A stretch of DNA of 41,455 nt from Desulfovibrio sp. DV (lineage in GTDB: Bacteria; Desulfobacterota; Desulfovibrionia; Desulfovibrionales; Desulfovibrionaceae): NCBI RefSeq assembly GCF_001936595.1, contig NZ_MLBG01000028.1, positions 1-41,455 of the forward strand. Reading direction: 5' to 3'. Below, in pieces: positions 17,693-24,981 of this stretch. The notes beneath the pieces were generated by a model that was not told the DNA's origin, did not search any database, and saw nothing but the letters and a program-made list of their open reading frames with translations. A program made the translations under genes and the position numbers. Position 1 is the stretch's first letter. Each line of letters opens with the position of its first letter.

Positions 17693-20445
17693 ATCCCTTG
17701 CTCGAACAATTCCTATCCGAATCGCGGGAGAGTCTGCAAAGTATTGGCGAAAAGCTCATGCAATTGGAGCAAGGGGCCTGCGATTCCGGCCTGATAAACG
17801 AAGTATTCCGCTTGGTGCATACATTAAAGGGCAATAGCGGTCTGTTTGAATTTCCTGAAATGACCCGCGCTCTTCATGCCGGTGAAGATGTGATGGACGC
17901 CGTGAGAAACGGCACTATCCCATACTCGAGGGCCTTGGCGGACAACCTCCTGGAAGTCGCGGATTTCGTCGGTTTTCTGTGTGACGAGATAGAGTCCAAG
18001 GGAAGCATAGCTGCCTCGCACTCTGCAGATTCAGCCCGTCTAGCCGCAGCCTTGCGGGGACTCCTGCAAAGCCATGCCGACGCGGAAGTTGTTTGCACCG
18101 CCATGGACCATCGCCCGGCTGATAATGCTGCATCCTCCGAATCAGCGGCAACGCCGGGAGACGCGCCCGCGACACTGGGCAATGTGCCGGAAGTCATCCG
18201 CATGGACGCGTACAGACGCGCCAAAGGCGGCGAGTCCTTGGCCTGGATCACATTCAGCCCACAGGAGGAATGCTTTTTCCAGGGCGACGACCCCTTCTTT
18301 ACGGTCCGACAGTCGCCCGAGCCGCTCTGGGGCCGGATTGGCCATCGCGAGCCCTGGCCGCCTCTGGCCGAACTCAATGCCTACCGCTGCATCCTGGATT
18401 TTGAGCTCCTCACCGTAGCCCAACCCGAGGAACTGGCCGAACACTTCCGCTACGTGCCGGATCAGGTGACCATCGTTGCGGTTGATCCCCTCTGGCTTGT
18501 TCTTCCCCAGGGCGACCCCAACGGCGGGCCGGTGTATGAAGATTTCGTGGCTGATGCCCTGGGGTTTCTGGAGGCGGGCGACCCCACCGCCTTGCGTCAG
18601 GCCGCCCAAACCATGCTGGAACTCAGCAATCCGGTGTTGTGGCTGTCCTCAGCCTTGCGCTGGCTGCTGCTCCTCATGGAAAGCGAGCCGGGCAATCGGG
18701 CGGTCTTGCGGCGGCTGATCGAGTCACTGCGGCAGTTGACGCCCCCTGATTGGACCTCGTTGGAGGCGCCCGAGGAAACGCTATCGGCTGCCGGCGAATT
18801 GTCTGAAAAGGGCCTGCAGCAACCGGGGGACACCCCCACGCGGCACCGCGAACTCTCGCAGCAAGAAGCTGCGACACTGGCAGCCCTCTTTGAGGCCCAA
18901 TGGGAAATCCTCAGCCTTGACGATGAGCCCTCCTGGCAGGCTGGACGGCTCAAGGCGGTGGCGGGAGTCCTGGTTCAGTGTTGCAACATCGACGGCGATT
19001 GGCCTGCACGGGGAGCAATCGAGACGGCCCTTGCCCAGGCCCTGTCCGCCGGGGAGGCCTTGCCGTTGCTGTCGTGGCTTGAGGCCAGACAGTCGCGGCA
19101 ACTGATCAACACCATTGCGCGGCAAATTCCCGCTCAGGCCAATGCGACCGCAGCTGTTTTGAGCGAAAGCAAATCCGCACAGCCTGAACAACCAGGGGTA
19201 TCGGCGTCACCCAATGGCTCCGGGCCCATCAATGGATTATCCGGATTTGGCCGCCGGGCCGAGGACTCCAGTACAGGCCCCATCAAGGTCGATCAGGTGA
19301 AGATCGACCGCTTGATGAACTTGATCGGTGAAATGGTTGTTTCCAAAAATGCCCTGCCTTACCTGGCCCAGCGCGCGGAAAACCAATTTGGCGTGCGTGA
19401 ATTGGCTCGTGAGATCAAGGCGCAATACACCGTCATCAACCGAATCGTAGAGGAGATGCAGGACGCCATCATGCAGGTGCGCATGCGACCTGTGTCCTTT
19501 GTTTTCCAGCGTTTTCCGCGCCTGGTGCGCGATATTTCGCACAAGCTTGGCAAAGATGTACAGTTGGCTCTTGAAGGGGAAGACACGGAAGCCGACAAGA
19601 ACATCATCGAATGCTTGGCCGACCCGCTCATCCATATTGTTCGCAACAGTCTTGACCACGGCCTGGAAACTCCGGACGAACGACGAGCTTGCGGCAAGGC
19701 TGCCACAGGAACGCTCACCATCCGAGCCACCCAGGAAGCCGACCAAGTCCTGATTGACATCATCGACGACGGCAAGGGCATCGACCCGGCAATCATCAAG
19801 CGAAAAGCCTACGAAAAAGGCGTCATCGACGAGACCACACTGGAACGCATCACGGACCGGGAGGCGATAAACCTCGTCTTTGCCGCCGGCTTTTCCACCG
19901 CTGAAGCGGTGTCCGACCTTTCAGGCCGAGGGGTGGGGATGGATGTGGTGCGCGCTGCCGTCGAAAAGGTCAACGGGACCATCCTGCTGGAAAGCCAGGT
20001 GGGCAAAGGCACGCACATTCGCATCGCCTTGCCGCTTTCCATGGCTGTGGCCAAGGTCATGATTGTGGAATCCGACCGGCAGGTATTCGGCGTGCCCATG
20101 GAGTACGTCGTTGAAACCGTGCGTGTTCCACGTGACGCCATCCGTGCCATCAAGCAGAACCAAGCTGTTGTGCTGCGGGGCCAAATCGTGCCGCTTAAGG
20201 CATTGAACACACTGCTTGAACTCCCTGCCGAGCCGCAGGCCAATGCCGACGATGAGTTGGCGGTACTCGTTGCCCGGGTAGGCAGCGAGGTTGTGGGGCT
20301 GGTGGTGGACAACTTCCACGAGACCGTTGACGTCATACAAAAACCCCTGGGCGGCGTCCTTTCCGGCCTAAACGCCTATTCGGGGTCTGCCCTCATGGGT
20401 GACGGTTCGGTGCTCATGGTGCTCAACTTAAAGGAAATCCTGTGA
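17689..20445 (+). CDS. cheA: CheA histidine kinase with long middle region
   Basis: A 918-residue chemotaxis kinase, longer than the usual 650-750. Order: P1/Hpt with phospho-acceptor His44 in LVHTLKGNSG; a P2-like domain at about 184-275 (AWITFSPQEECFFQGDDPFF, then YRCILDFELLTV and FRYVPDQVTIVAV); a helical region of unknown type at about 285-505; and a Ser/Pro-rich linker. These are followed by the dimerisation helices from about 533 (VDQVKIDRLMNLIGEMVV), the HATPase with HIVRNSLDHGLE, DDGKGID and GRGVGMDVV (about 600-770), and a C-terminal CheW-like domain. ATG 17689 overlaps the cheY stop. The helical insertion is the feature to compare with the LID of Vibrio CheA, which binds ParP; no similarity is claimed. 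Confidence 0.92.
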   Translation: MNPLLEQFLSESRESLQSIGEKLMQLEQGACDSGLINEVFRLVHTLKGNSGLFEFPEMTRALHAGEDVMDAVRNGTIPYSRALADNLLEVADFVGFLCDEIESKGSIAASHSADSARLAAALRGLLQSHADAEVVCTAMDHRPADNAASSESAATPGDAPATLGNVPEVIRMDAYRRAKGGESLAWITFSPQEECFFQGDDPFFTVRQSPEPLWGRIGHREPWPPLAELNAYRCILDFELLTVAQPEELAEHFRYVPDQVTIVAVDPLWLVLPQGDPNGGPVYEDFVADALGFLEAGDPTALRQAAQTMLELSNPVLWLSSALRWLLLLMESEPGNRAVLRRLIESLRQLTPPDWTSLEAPEETLSAAGELSEKGLQQPGDTPTRHRELSQQEAATLAALFEAQWEILSLDDEPSWQAGRLKAVAGVLVQCCNIDGDWPARGAIETALAQALSAGEALPLLSWLEARQSRQLINTIARQIPAQANATAAVLSESKSAQPEQPGVSASPNGSGPINGLSGFGRRAEDSSTGPIKVDQVKIDRLMNLIGEMVVSKNALPYLAQRAENQFGVRELAREIKAQYTVINRIVEEMQDAIMQVRMRPVSFVFQRFPRLVRDISHKLGKDVQLALEGEDTEADKNIIECLADPLIHIVRNSLDHGLETPDERRACGKAATGTLTIRATQEADQVLIDIIDDGKGIDPAIIKRKAYEKGVIDETTLERITDREAINLVFAAGFSTAEAVSDLSGRGVGMDVVRAAVEKVNGTILLESQVGKGTHIRIALPLSMAVAKVMIVESDRQVFGVPMEYVVETVRVPRDAIRAIKQNQAVVLRGQIVPLKALNTLLELPAEPQANADDELAVLVARVGSEVVGLVVDNFHETVDVIQKPLGGVLSGLNAYSGSALMGDGSVLMVLNLKEIL

Positions 20446-20684
20446 TGCCTATCCACTTCGATAAAACGCAGGCAATTTTTCAGGATGTCGCGGGAGTAGA
20501 GGAAGCTGAAGGCCTGCTTGACTGGCTGCAGAACAATCCGAAAGCGACGATTGATCTTGCGGCCTGCACCCACCTGCACGCTGCCAATTTGCAAGTGCTT
20601 ATGGCGCACAAAACACCTGTGGCAGCCTGGCCGAATGATTCTGATCTTCGGGCATGGCTCGAATCAACATTAACAACAGCCTAG
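20445..20684 (+). CDS. 79-aa STAS-like small protein of the chemosensory operon
   Basis: A small soluble protein without a firm family. The centre, WLQNNPKATIDLAACTHLHA followed by ANLQVLMAHKTPV, has the beta-alpha pattern of a STAS/MlaB-like fold (strand, DLxxCxxLHxAxxQxL helix). I recall similar short proteins between chemotaxis genes in other proteobacteria, but this was not checked. GTG 20442 or ATG 20445 could start it; ATG has the better spacing from AAGGAA at 20431. It overlaps the cheA stop and ends 9 bp before the second cheY. A role as adaptor of CheA or ParA is a guess. Confidence 0.7.
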   Translation: MPIHFDKTQAIFQDVAGVEEAEGLLDWLQNNPKATIDLAACTHLHAANLQVLMAHKTPVAAWPNDSDLRAWLESTLTTA

Positions 20685-20693
20685 AGGCTCTTC

Positions 20694-21068
20694 ATGTCCA
20701 AAACAATTTTTATCGTTGATGACTCGGCTACCATGCTCATGAGCGTCAAGTTGTCCCTTGTATCGGCAAACTTCACGGTTGAGACGGCCAGCGATGGCGT
20801 GCAAGCCCTTTCCAGGCTCAAAAGTGGTCTCAAACCTGACCTCATCATAACGGACATCAATATGCCCCACATGGGCGGGATGGAGCTCATCAAGAATCTG
20901 CGAGCCATGCCGAGCTTTCGGTTCACGCCGATCCTCACCCTCACAACAGAAAGTCTCCCCGAAAAACGCAACGAGGCCAAGAAACTCGGCGCTACCGGTT
21001 GGATCGTCAAACCCGTCACCGGTGCAGACCTGGTCAAAGTGATCAAGCAACTTCTGCCGGGGGCGTGA
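20694..21068 (+). CDS. cheY: CheY-like single-domain response regulator (second)
   Basis: A 124-residue stand-alone receiver: IFIVDDSATMLMSV with the acidic pair, phospho-acceptor in LIITDINMPHMGGMEL, the threonine switch in ILTLTTES and Lys in WIVKPVTGADL. It is distinct from the first CheY. Two CheY proteins with one CheA suggest one output regulator and one phosphate sink, a division known in Sinorhizobium and Rhodobacter. Which is which cannot be told from sequence. It follows the 79-aa gene by 9 bp and precedes parA by 7 bp. Confidence 0.9.
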   Translation: MSKTIFIVDDSATMLMSVKLSLVSANFTVETASDGVQALSRLKSGLKPDLIITDINMPHMGGMELIKNLRAMPSFRFTPILTLTTESLPEKRNEAKKLGATGWIVKPVTGADLVKVIKQLLPGA

Positions 21069-21075
21069 GGGATAA

Positions 21076-21840
21076 ATGCCAACAACGCTCGTCGTCTCCA
21101 ACCGTAAAGGTGGTGCCGGCAAAACCACCGTATCGGTGAACCTCGCTGCTGCGTTGGCCGCATTAGGGCGGCGTGTTTTGCTTGTGGACCTCGATTCGCA
21201 AAGCCATTGCGCCATGGGGGTGGGAATAAAGGTCGGTAAAACGACCCCCACCTCCCATGATCTCTTTCGCAGCCAGGAAGCACGGCTGGCAGCCGCCATA
21301 CTGCCGACGGCATTCCCCAACCTTGCCCTGGTCCCGGCTGACCCCTTGTTTGAACACGGCAGCGGCCGGCGTGACGAGGGCTTGTTGGCCCAGGCCCTTG
21401 CCGAAGAGGAAATTACGACAGCTTTCGATGTGGTGATCCTGGACACGCCGCCTTCACTGGATATTTTGCTGCTCAATGCGCTCATGGCTGCCGACTGGGT
21501 GCTGGTTCCGTATGTGCCGCATCCGCTTTCCTTTGAAGGGGTACGGCAACTGACACGGGTACTGTTCAAGATTATTTCCGGCCCCAACCAAGGACTGAAG
21601 CTCGCAGGATTCTTGCCCATGATGGCCGCCGAGCACATCCGCCAGCACCGTGCGGTCAACAGTGATGTGGCGCGGCAATTTGGCGATCTGCGTATACTGC
21701 CCGGAATACGCAATGACATCCGATTGGCAGAGTCGTTCGGAGCGGGAAAACCTATCCATTACTATGCCCCACAAAGCCGGGCAGCAGAGGATTTTGCGAT
21801 TCTTGCCGCAGTCATTACTGAAAAGGTATGGAACAGTTAA
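21076..21840 (+). CDS. ParA/Soj-type ATPase of the chemosensory operon
   Basis: A 254-residue ParA-family ATPase. The deviant Walker A motif KGGAGKTT lies at residues 11-18, with the signature lysine; LLVDLDSQSHC is the A' motif and FDVVILDTPPSLDIL the Walker B. No HTH precedes it, so this is the short orphan type. No parB or parS is beside it. Orphan ParA proteins in chemosensory operons (ParC in Vibrio, PpfA in Rhodobacter sphaeroides) place and segregate arrays; PpfA acts on cytoplasmic clusters. As this operon's receptor is soluble, partitioning of a cytoplasmic array is the likely role. ATG 21076 follows GAGGGAT, 7 bp after the second cheY. Confidence 0.9.
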   Translation: MPTTLVVSNRKGGAGKTTVSVNLAAALAALGRRVLLVDLDSQSHCAMGVGIKVGKTTPTSHDLFRSQEARLAAAILPTAFPNLALVPADPLFEHGSGRRDEGLLAQALAEEEITTAFDVVILDTPPSLDILLLNALMAADWVLVPYVPHPLSFEGVRQLTRVLFKIISGPNQGLKLAGFLPMMAAEHIRQHRAVNSDVARQFGDLRILPGIRNDIRLAESFGAGKPIHYYAPQSRAAEDFAILAAVITEKVWNS

Positions 21841-22022
21841 AACCAGGGGGCTCCCCTCAGGGTAGATATCGCGTCTACTTCGGCCAGGATGGCGACCGCG
21901 TGATTTTGCTGCTTTGCGGTGGTGACAAATTTGGCCAGACTCAAGACATTGAAGAGGTCCGCACGCTGTGGGCCGAATACGGGTGGAGGCGTCATGACGA
22001 TACTTCGCGATTACCAGCATGA
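21828..22022 (+). CDS. N-terminally truncated RelE/HigB-type (Gp49-like) toxin
   Basis: A 64-residue frame whose sequence GRYRVYFGQDGDRVILLLCG and then GDKFGQTQDIEEV matches the C-terminal half of Gp49-like/HigB addiction-module killer proteins (consensus YRVYF...LLLxGGDKxxQxxDIxxA). The usual first 45 or so residues, with the basic residues that contact mRNA on the ribosome, are missing. The ATG at 21828 lies inside the 3' end of parA, overlapping by 13 bp, so the fragment is attached to the operon. It is probably inactive as an mRNA interferase. Confidence 0.6.
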   Translation: MEQLKPGGSPQGRYRVYFGQDGDRVILLLCGGDKFGQTQDIEEVRTLWAEYGWRRHDDTSRLPA

Positions 22023-22233
22023 TTTGATTGAGGACCTCCGCGACCCGCGAGAAGCGGCAGAATATCTCAATGCCGCTTTGGAAGATGGCGACTGCGCCGT
22101 GGTGACCACTGCTTTGCGCAATGTCATTGAGGCGTTGGCCCTGCCCGCCCATGGCGAGGAAGCAGAAACCCTGTGCCGGCTCAAGGACTACCTTGGCACT
22201 GCCGGTCTTCGCCTGACCATCAGCCCACGATAG
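21994..22233 (+). CDS. Degenerate antitoxin of the addiction-module antidote family
   Basis: A 79-residue protein starting at ATG 21994 after GGAGG. The N-terminal part (LIEDLRDPREAAEYLNAALE, DGDCAVVTTALRNVIEA) is a clear match to the antidote family that pairs with Gp49-like toxins. In that family an HTH of about 45 residues with an SREsLYKaL-like motif follows. Here it is replaced by a shorter stretch (LPAHGEEAETLCRLKDYLG) before the conserved ending GLRLTI. The loss of the HTH implies it cannot autorepress. It overlaps the toxin frame by 29 bp in the normal toxin-antitoxin order. Confidence 0.6.
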   Translation: MTILRDYQHDLIEDLRDPREAAEYLNAALEDGDCAVVTTALRNVIEALALPAHGEEAETLCRLKDYLGTAGLRLTISPR

Positions 22234-22289
22234 GGCTTTATCTTTATGGCGGATCCTCTCATCCAGGCGCGCGGCATGCTTTCTCTTGG

Positions 22290-22409
22290 GGGTTCCGGCT
22301 TCGCATCCTCTTCAGTGATGGCGCGGTCCGTGACGTGGACCTTGAAAATGAACTTTTGGGTCCGGTGTTCGAGCCCTTGAAGGAGCCCGCCTTTTTCGCC
22401 CAAGCCTAC
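22290..22409 (+). pseudogene. DUF2442 remnant
   Basis: The peptide GFRLRILFSDGAVRDVDLEN followed by ELLGPVFEPLKEPAFFAQAY matches the core of DUF2442 proteins (consensus RLxxxFSDGxxxxVDL...GPVFEPLKDPxFFAQ). The family then continues with a TVVWPNGADxDPD motif, which is absent: the frame turns into unrelated sequence after 22409. No start codon or ribosome binding site precedes it closely. DUF2442 genes often accompany small toxin-like genes, which fits the remnants just upstream. Confidence 0.55.
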
Positions 22410-22719
22410 TCCCAAAGTCGTACTGGCTACTCGCATCCTTTGGTATCATTTGGTATTTTATGTAGTCGGATAAGCCCGGCCGGACAAAATCGATTCTTCC
22501 TGGGCCAATCCCGATTCTCCAGCGGTTATCCAAAATGCCCGTTTTCGAGGCGCGAGAGCCCCATTTTAGCGTTATCTGGTAGGGATTGTCGGGTGCCTGA
22601 GGGCAGCCAAGGGACACATGGGACACATTTTGCGCGTCCGCTACCGAAACACGCGGGGTGAAAAACCGACAGGAGCGTCTCTGGGACACCTATGACGGTT
22701 TTTCGCGTCCTTTTCGATG
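22410..22719. other. Intergenic region holding one copy of a diverged repeat
   Basis: No gene is seen. The stretch from about 22472 to 22560 is a recognisable but diverged copy of 23674-23760: both contain AGCCC, GCCGGACAAA, CTGGGCCA, TTCTCC and TATCCAA in the same order. It is followed by the tandem GGGACACAT / GGGACACAT at about 22611-22628. Confidence 0.45.
22472..22560 (+). repeat. Diverged repeat, copy A
   Basis: Pairs with copy B (23674-23760) in direct orientation on either side of the transpeptidase gene. Conserved blocks read by eye: AGCCC-GCCGGACAAA, TCG-TTC, CTGGGCCA, CCCG-TTCTCC, GG-TATCCAA, ATGCCC. Identity looks like roughly 70% with small indels; this is an estimate made by eye. 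Confidence 0.45.
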
Positions 22720-23520
22720 TCAATTGGCTGCAAGTTCAGGGGCACCCCAGACAGGAGCCAGTCGGATCAATTCTTCGCGCGGCAATTGCACCAACACCGG
22801 TCTTTTCGTGGCGTCGAGCCAGCCCAAAATGACGCGCAGGCTTGGTTCGGCCATGGCCGTGCATCCCGCCGTGGGCGAACCGGGACCCCGCCACAAGTGC
22901 ATGAAAATGCACGAACCGGCCCCTGGCTGGGCGGTCGGGGCATTGTGATCCACAAACAGTCCGAAACGGTACAGGCCGTCCGGCCGCAACATCCGCTCCT
23001 CACTGTCCCAGTCCTTGGTGACCGTGTTTTCCTCGAACATTTGATTATAATATTGGGATGCGACGGTATCCACGCACACGGTTTGCGTGGTGACCTGGTA
23101 CGCGGGGAACTTGGCCGACGACCGGAAGGACTCGGACGGGCCGATAAAGGCGCGCGGCAAGCCGAAAACGCCGGCGGGTGCCCGGCCGTCCCCTTCCGCC
23201 TTGACTGGAGCCGCCGAGAGCCGTTCGCCATGCAGGCCCCTGCCCCAGGCCAAGCCGTTTCGCCCCAGGCTCACGGGCACGTCGTCGCCAACAGGATGCC
23301 AAGTCCCGTTGGGGCGGGAACGCTCGAAGCGACGCAGCTGGGCATGGTTCGCGTTCCAGTTTTCGGCCACCACCAGCACAAGCTGGCTGGACCCTGCCAG
23401 AGGCGAAGTCTGCTCCAGGGCTGGATCGGTGTGCGCTTTCGAAATTTTGGCGGCCTGGCACCCCAGTCCCAGGCCCATGACAAGGACGATCAGGAGCGAC
23501 AATGCCGTATAGTGTTTCAT
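22720..23520 (-). CDS. L,D-transpeptidase (YkuD-fold) lipoprotein or exported protein
   Basis: A 266-residue exported protein with an L,D-transpeptidase catalytic domain, the enzyme type that makes 3-3 crosslinks in peptidoglycan or attaches proteins to it. The catalytic histidine and cysteine are visible in CIFMHLWRGPGSPTAGCTAM, where GC-T replaces the usual HGCIR/HGChN. The ATG at 23520 begins a signal sequence (MKHYTALSLLIVLVMGLGLG) followed by Cys, so it may be a lipoprotein, although the lipobox is not ideal. The frame is open to 23544, but ATG 23520 has GGGGAGAG about 10 bases upstream. It sits alone between two copies of a diverged repeat. Confidence 0.8.
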   Translation of the reverse strand: MKHYTALSLLIVLVMGLGLGCQAAKISKAHTDPALEQTSPLAGSSQLVLVVAENWNANHAQLRRFERSRPNGTWHPVGDDVPVSLGRNGLAWGRGLHGERLSAAPVKAEGDGRAPAGVFGLPRAFIGPSESFRSSAKFPAYQVTTQTVCVDTVASQYYNQMFEENTVTKDWDSEERMLRPDGLYRFGLFVDHNAPTAQPGAGSCIFMHLWRGPGSPTAGCTAMAEPSLRVILGWLDATKRPVLVQLPREELIRLAPVWGAPELAAN

Positions 23521-23673
23521 GCCTTGTGCTCTCCCCGGCATCATGTTGCGTTATCCAACGACCGCCCGGATAGAGCCTGATATTGTCAAACCGGGAAGGG
23601 CATTTTTTACTATTCGCCCGGGATTGTTAAGAAATGATCCAGTCGGGAGACCCCGGGCGGGCAGAAGTCCGCT

Positions 23674-23760
23674 GAGCCCAGCCGGACAAATCGTTCCTCT
23701 CTGGGCCATTCCCGGTTCTCCTGGGGTATCCAATGCCCCGACTTTCCTGCGTGGGAGTGC
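23674..23760 (+). repeat. Diverged repeat, copy B
   Basis: Direct-orientation relative of copy A (22472-22560). A third, weaker relative lies at about 25710-25765, where CGGTTCTCCAGAGGTTAGCC and GGGAGGTTATCC recur next to the tRNA-Pro fragment. No open frame shared by the copies is evident. The remaining 23521-23843 region holds no gene. Confidence 0.45.
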
Positions 23761-23843
23761 CGCATTTCGGTGTTGTTCAATCGGAATTCGTCGCCCAGAG
23801 GAGGAAGACAAGGGACGCGTTTGTTCGACCTCTGCAAAGTTCA

Positions 23844-24824
23844 TTATCTCTGGCTGCAACACACCTGGTTATTGCTCAAAATATCTTTTTGAGAGAGCTT
23901 GTTTCCCAGGTTTATTGCCAATAATTGCGAAGAATCAATCATAAGCTCTGCACGCATCAAGGACATGAATGATGCAAGAGGTGGAGAAATCCATTTGCTC
24001 TTGTGATGCAGCATCAAAACGGCCACTTCCAATGCGCTGTTTTCCCAGGGGAGAAGCGCCAAGTTGCCTGCGGCAATGTCTTCACGGACCGCCGATGTTG
24101 GCAAGATGCTCACTCCTAGTCCGTTGCGTAGACACCCCCGGAGCGACGCTGCGCTGGAGAACTCCAGATAGGCTGCCGTGTGTACTCCGGCTTCGGCCAG
24201 CATGTTTTCAAATACCTTGCGATAGGCACAATCCGCCGTGCAAAGCAGCAATGTCTCGCCGGCCAAGGCTTCCAGCCCGAAGGGCGTCCCGTTTCGTGCC
24301 AGTCGATGCATCGGCGCGGCCACCAAAATCAGCTCCTCCATGCCGAGCGCTTCCACAATGAGGTCGCCGGCCCGGACGCTGTCCGCCATGAGAAAAGCGA
24401 GATCGGTGATGCCCTGGCGCAAATCGTTTTCCAACCCCTCGACGGTGCAAGAGATAAAGCGCAGTTGCAAATGGGGATACGCCTCACGAAACTGTCGGAT
24501 CACCCGTCCCATCCGCCAGGCGCAAAGGGACTCGGGCACACGAATGGTGAGCACTCCTCGCGCTTCAGAAGCTCCGGCCACCCAGGCCCTGGCTTCGTCT
24601 TCCAGGTCCAAGAGCTTTGCGGCCATTTGCTGCAGGCGTTTTCCGGCTTCGGTGAGGGCCACGCTCCGACCGAGGCGTTCGAAGAGGCGGACCTGCAATT
24701 CGTCCTCCAAGGAAGCGATTCGCGCTGAAACCGTGGATTGGGCTGCGTGCACATCCCTCGCAGCACGATGAAAACTGAGATGGCGCGCCACAACCACAAA
24801 CGTTCGGACATCACGCAGTTCCAC
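23844..24824 (-). CDS. LysR-family transcriptional regulator
   Basis: A 326-residue LysR-type regulator. The N-terminal winged HTH is textbook: DVRTFVVVARHLSFHRAARD, AAQSTVSARIASLEDELQVR, LFERLGRSVALTEAG. The effector-binding domain follows from about residue 90 (GVLTIRVPESLCAWRMGRVI). The start is GTG 24824 with CAGGAG at good spacing. The C-terminal 25 or so residues (NLGNKLSQKDILSNNQVCCS) extend past the usual end. It is divergent from the C_GCAxxG_C_C gene, 157 bp away, the usual arrangement for a LysR regulator and its target. The effector is unknown. Confidence 0.9.
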   Translation of the reverse strand: MELRDVRTFVVVARHLSFHRAARDVHAAQSTVSARIASLEDELQVRLFERLGRSVALTEAGKRLQQMAAKLLDLEDEARAWVAGASEARGVLTIRVPESLCAWRMGRVIRQFREAYPHLQLRFISCTVEGLENDLRQGITDLAFLMADSVRAGDLIVEALGMEELILVAAPMHRLARNGTPFGLEALAGETLLLCTADCAYRKVFENMLAEAGVHTAAYLEFSSAASLRGCLRNGLGVSILPTSAVREDIAAGNLALLPWENSALEVAVLMLHHKSKWISPPLASFMSLMRAELMIDSSQLLAINLGNKLSQKDILSNNQVCCSQR

Positions 24825-24981
24825 AAGCGTCTCCTGTGCCGGGTTTGTTCGGAATTTCCGATCGACCCCTTCGGATATATTCGCTGGATTCGATCGAAGG
24901 GTATTATTAAGCAGAAATCAAGATCGAAGCAATCGTCGCGCCGACCTTGTTGCGGCACGACGCAACCGGAGGGAGAAAGCC
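24825..24981. promoter_or_regulatory. Divergent LysR / C_GCAxxG_C_C promoter region
   Basis: The gap between the divergent genes holds CTTCG and CGAAG in inverted orientation around ATATATTCGCTGGATTCGAT (about 24868-24898). This is a possible LysR-type binding site, with a T-rich/A-rich core. No confident -35/-10 pair was identified. The plus-strand gene has a strong GGAGGGAG ribosome binding site at its end. Confidence 0.35.
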
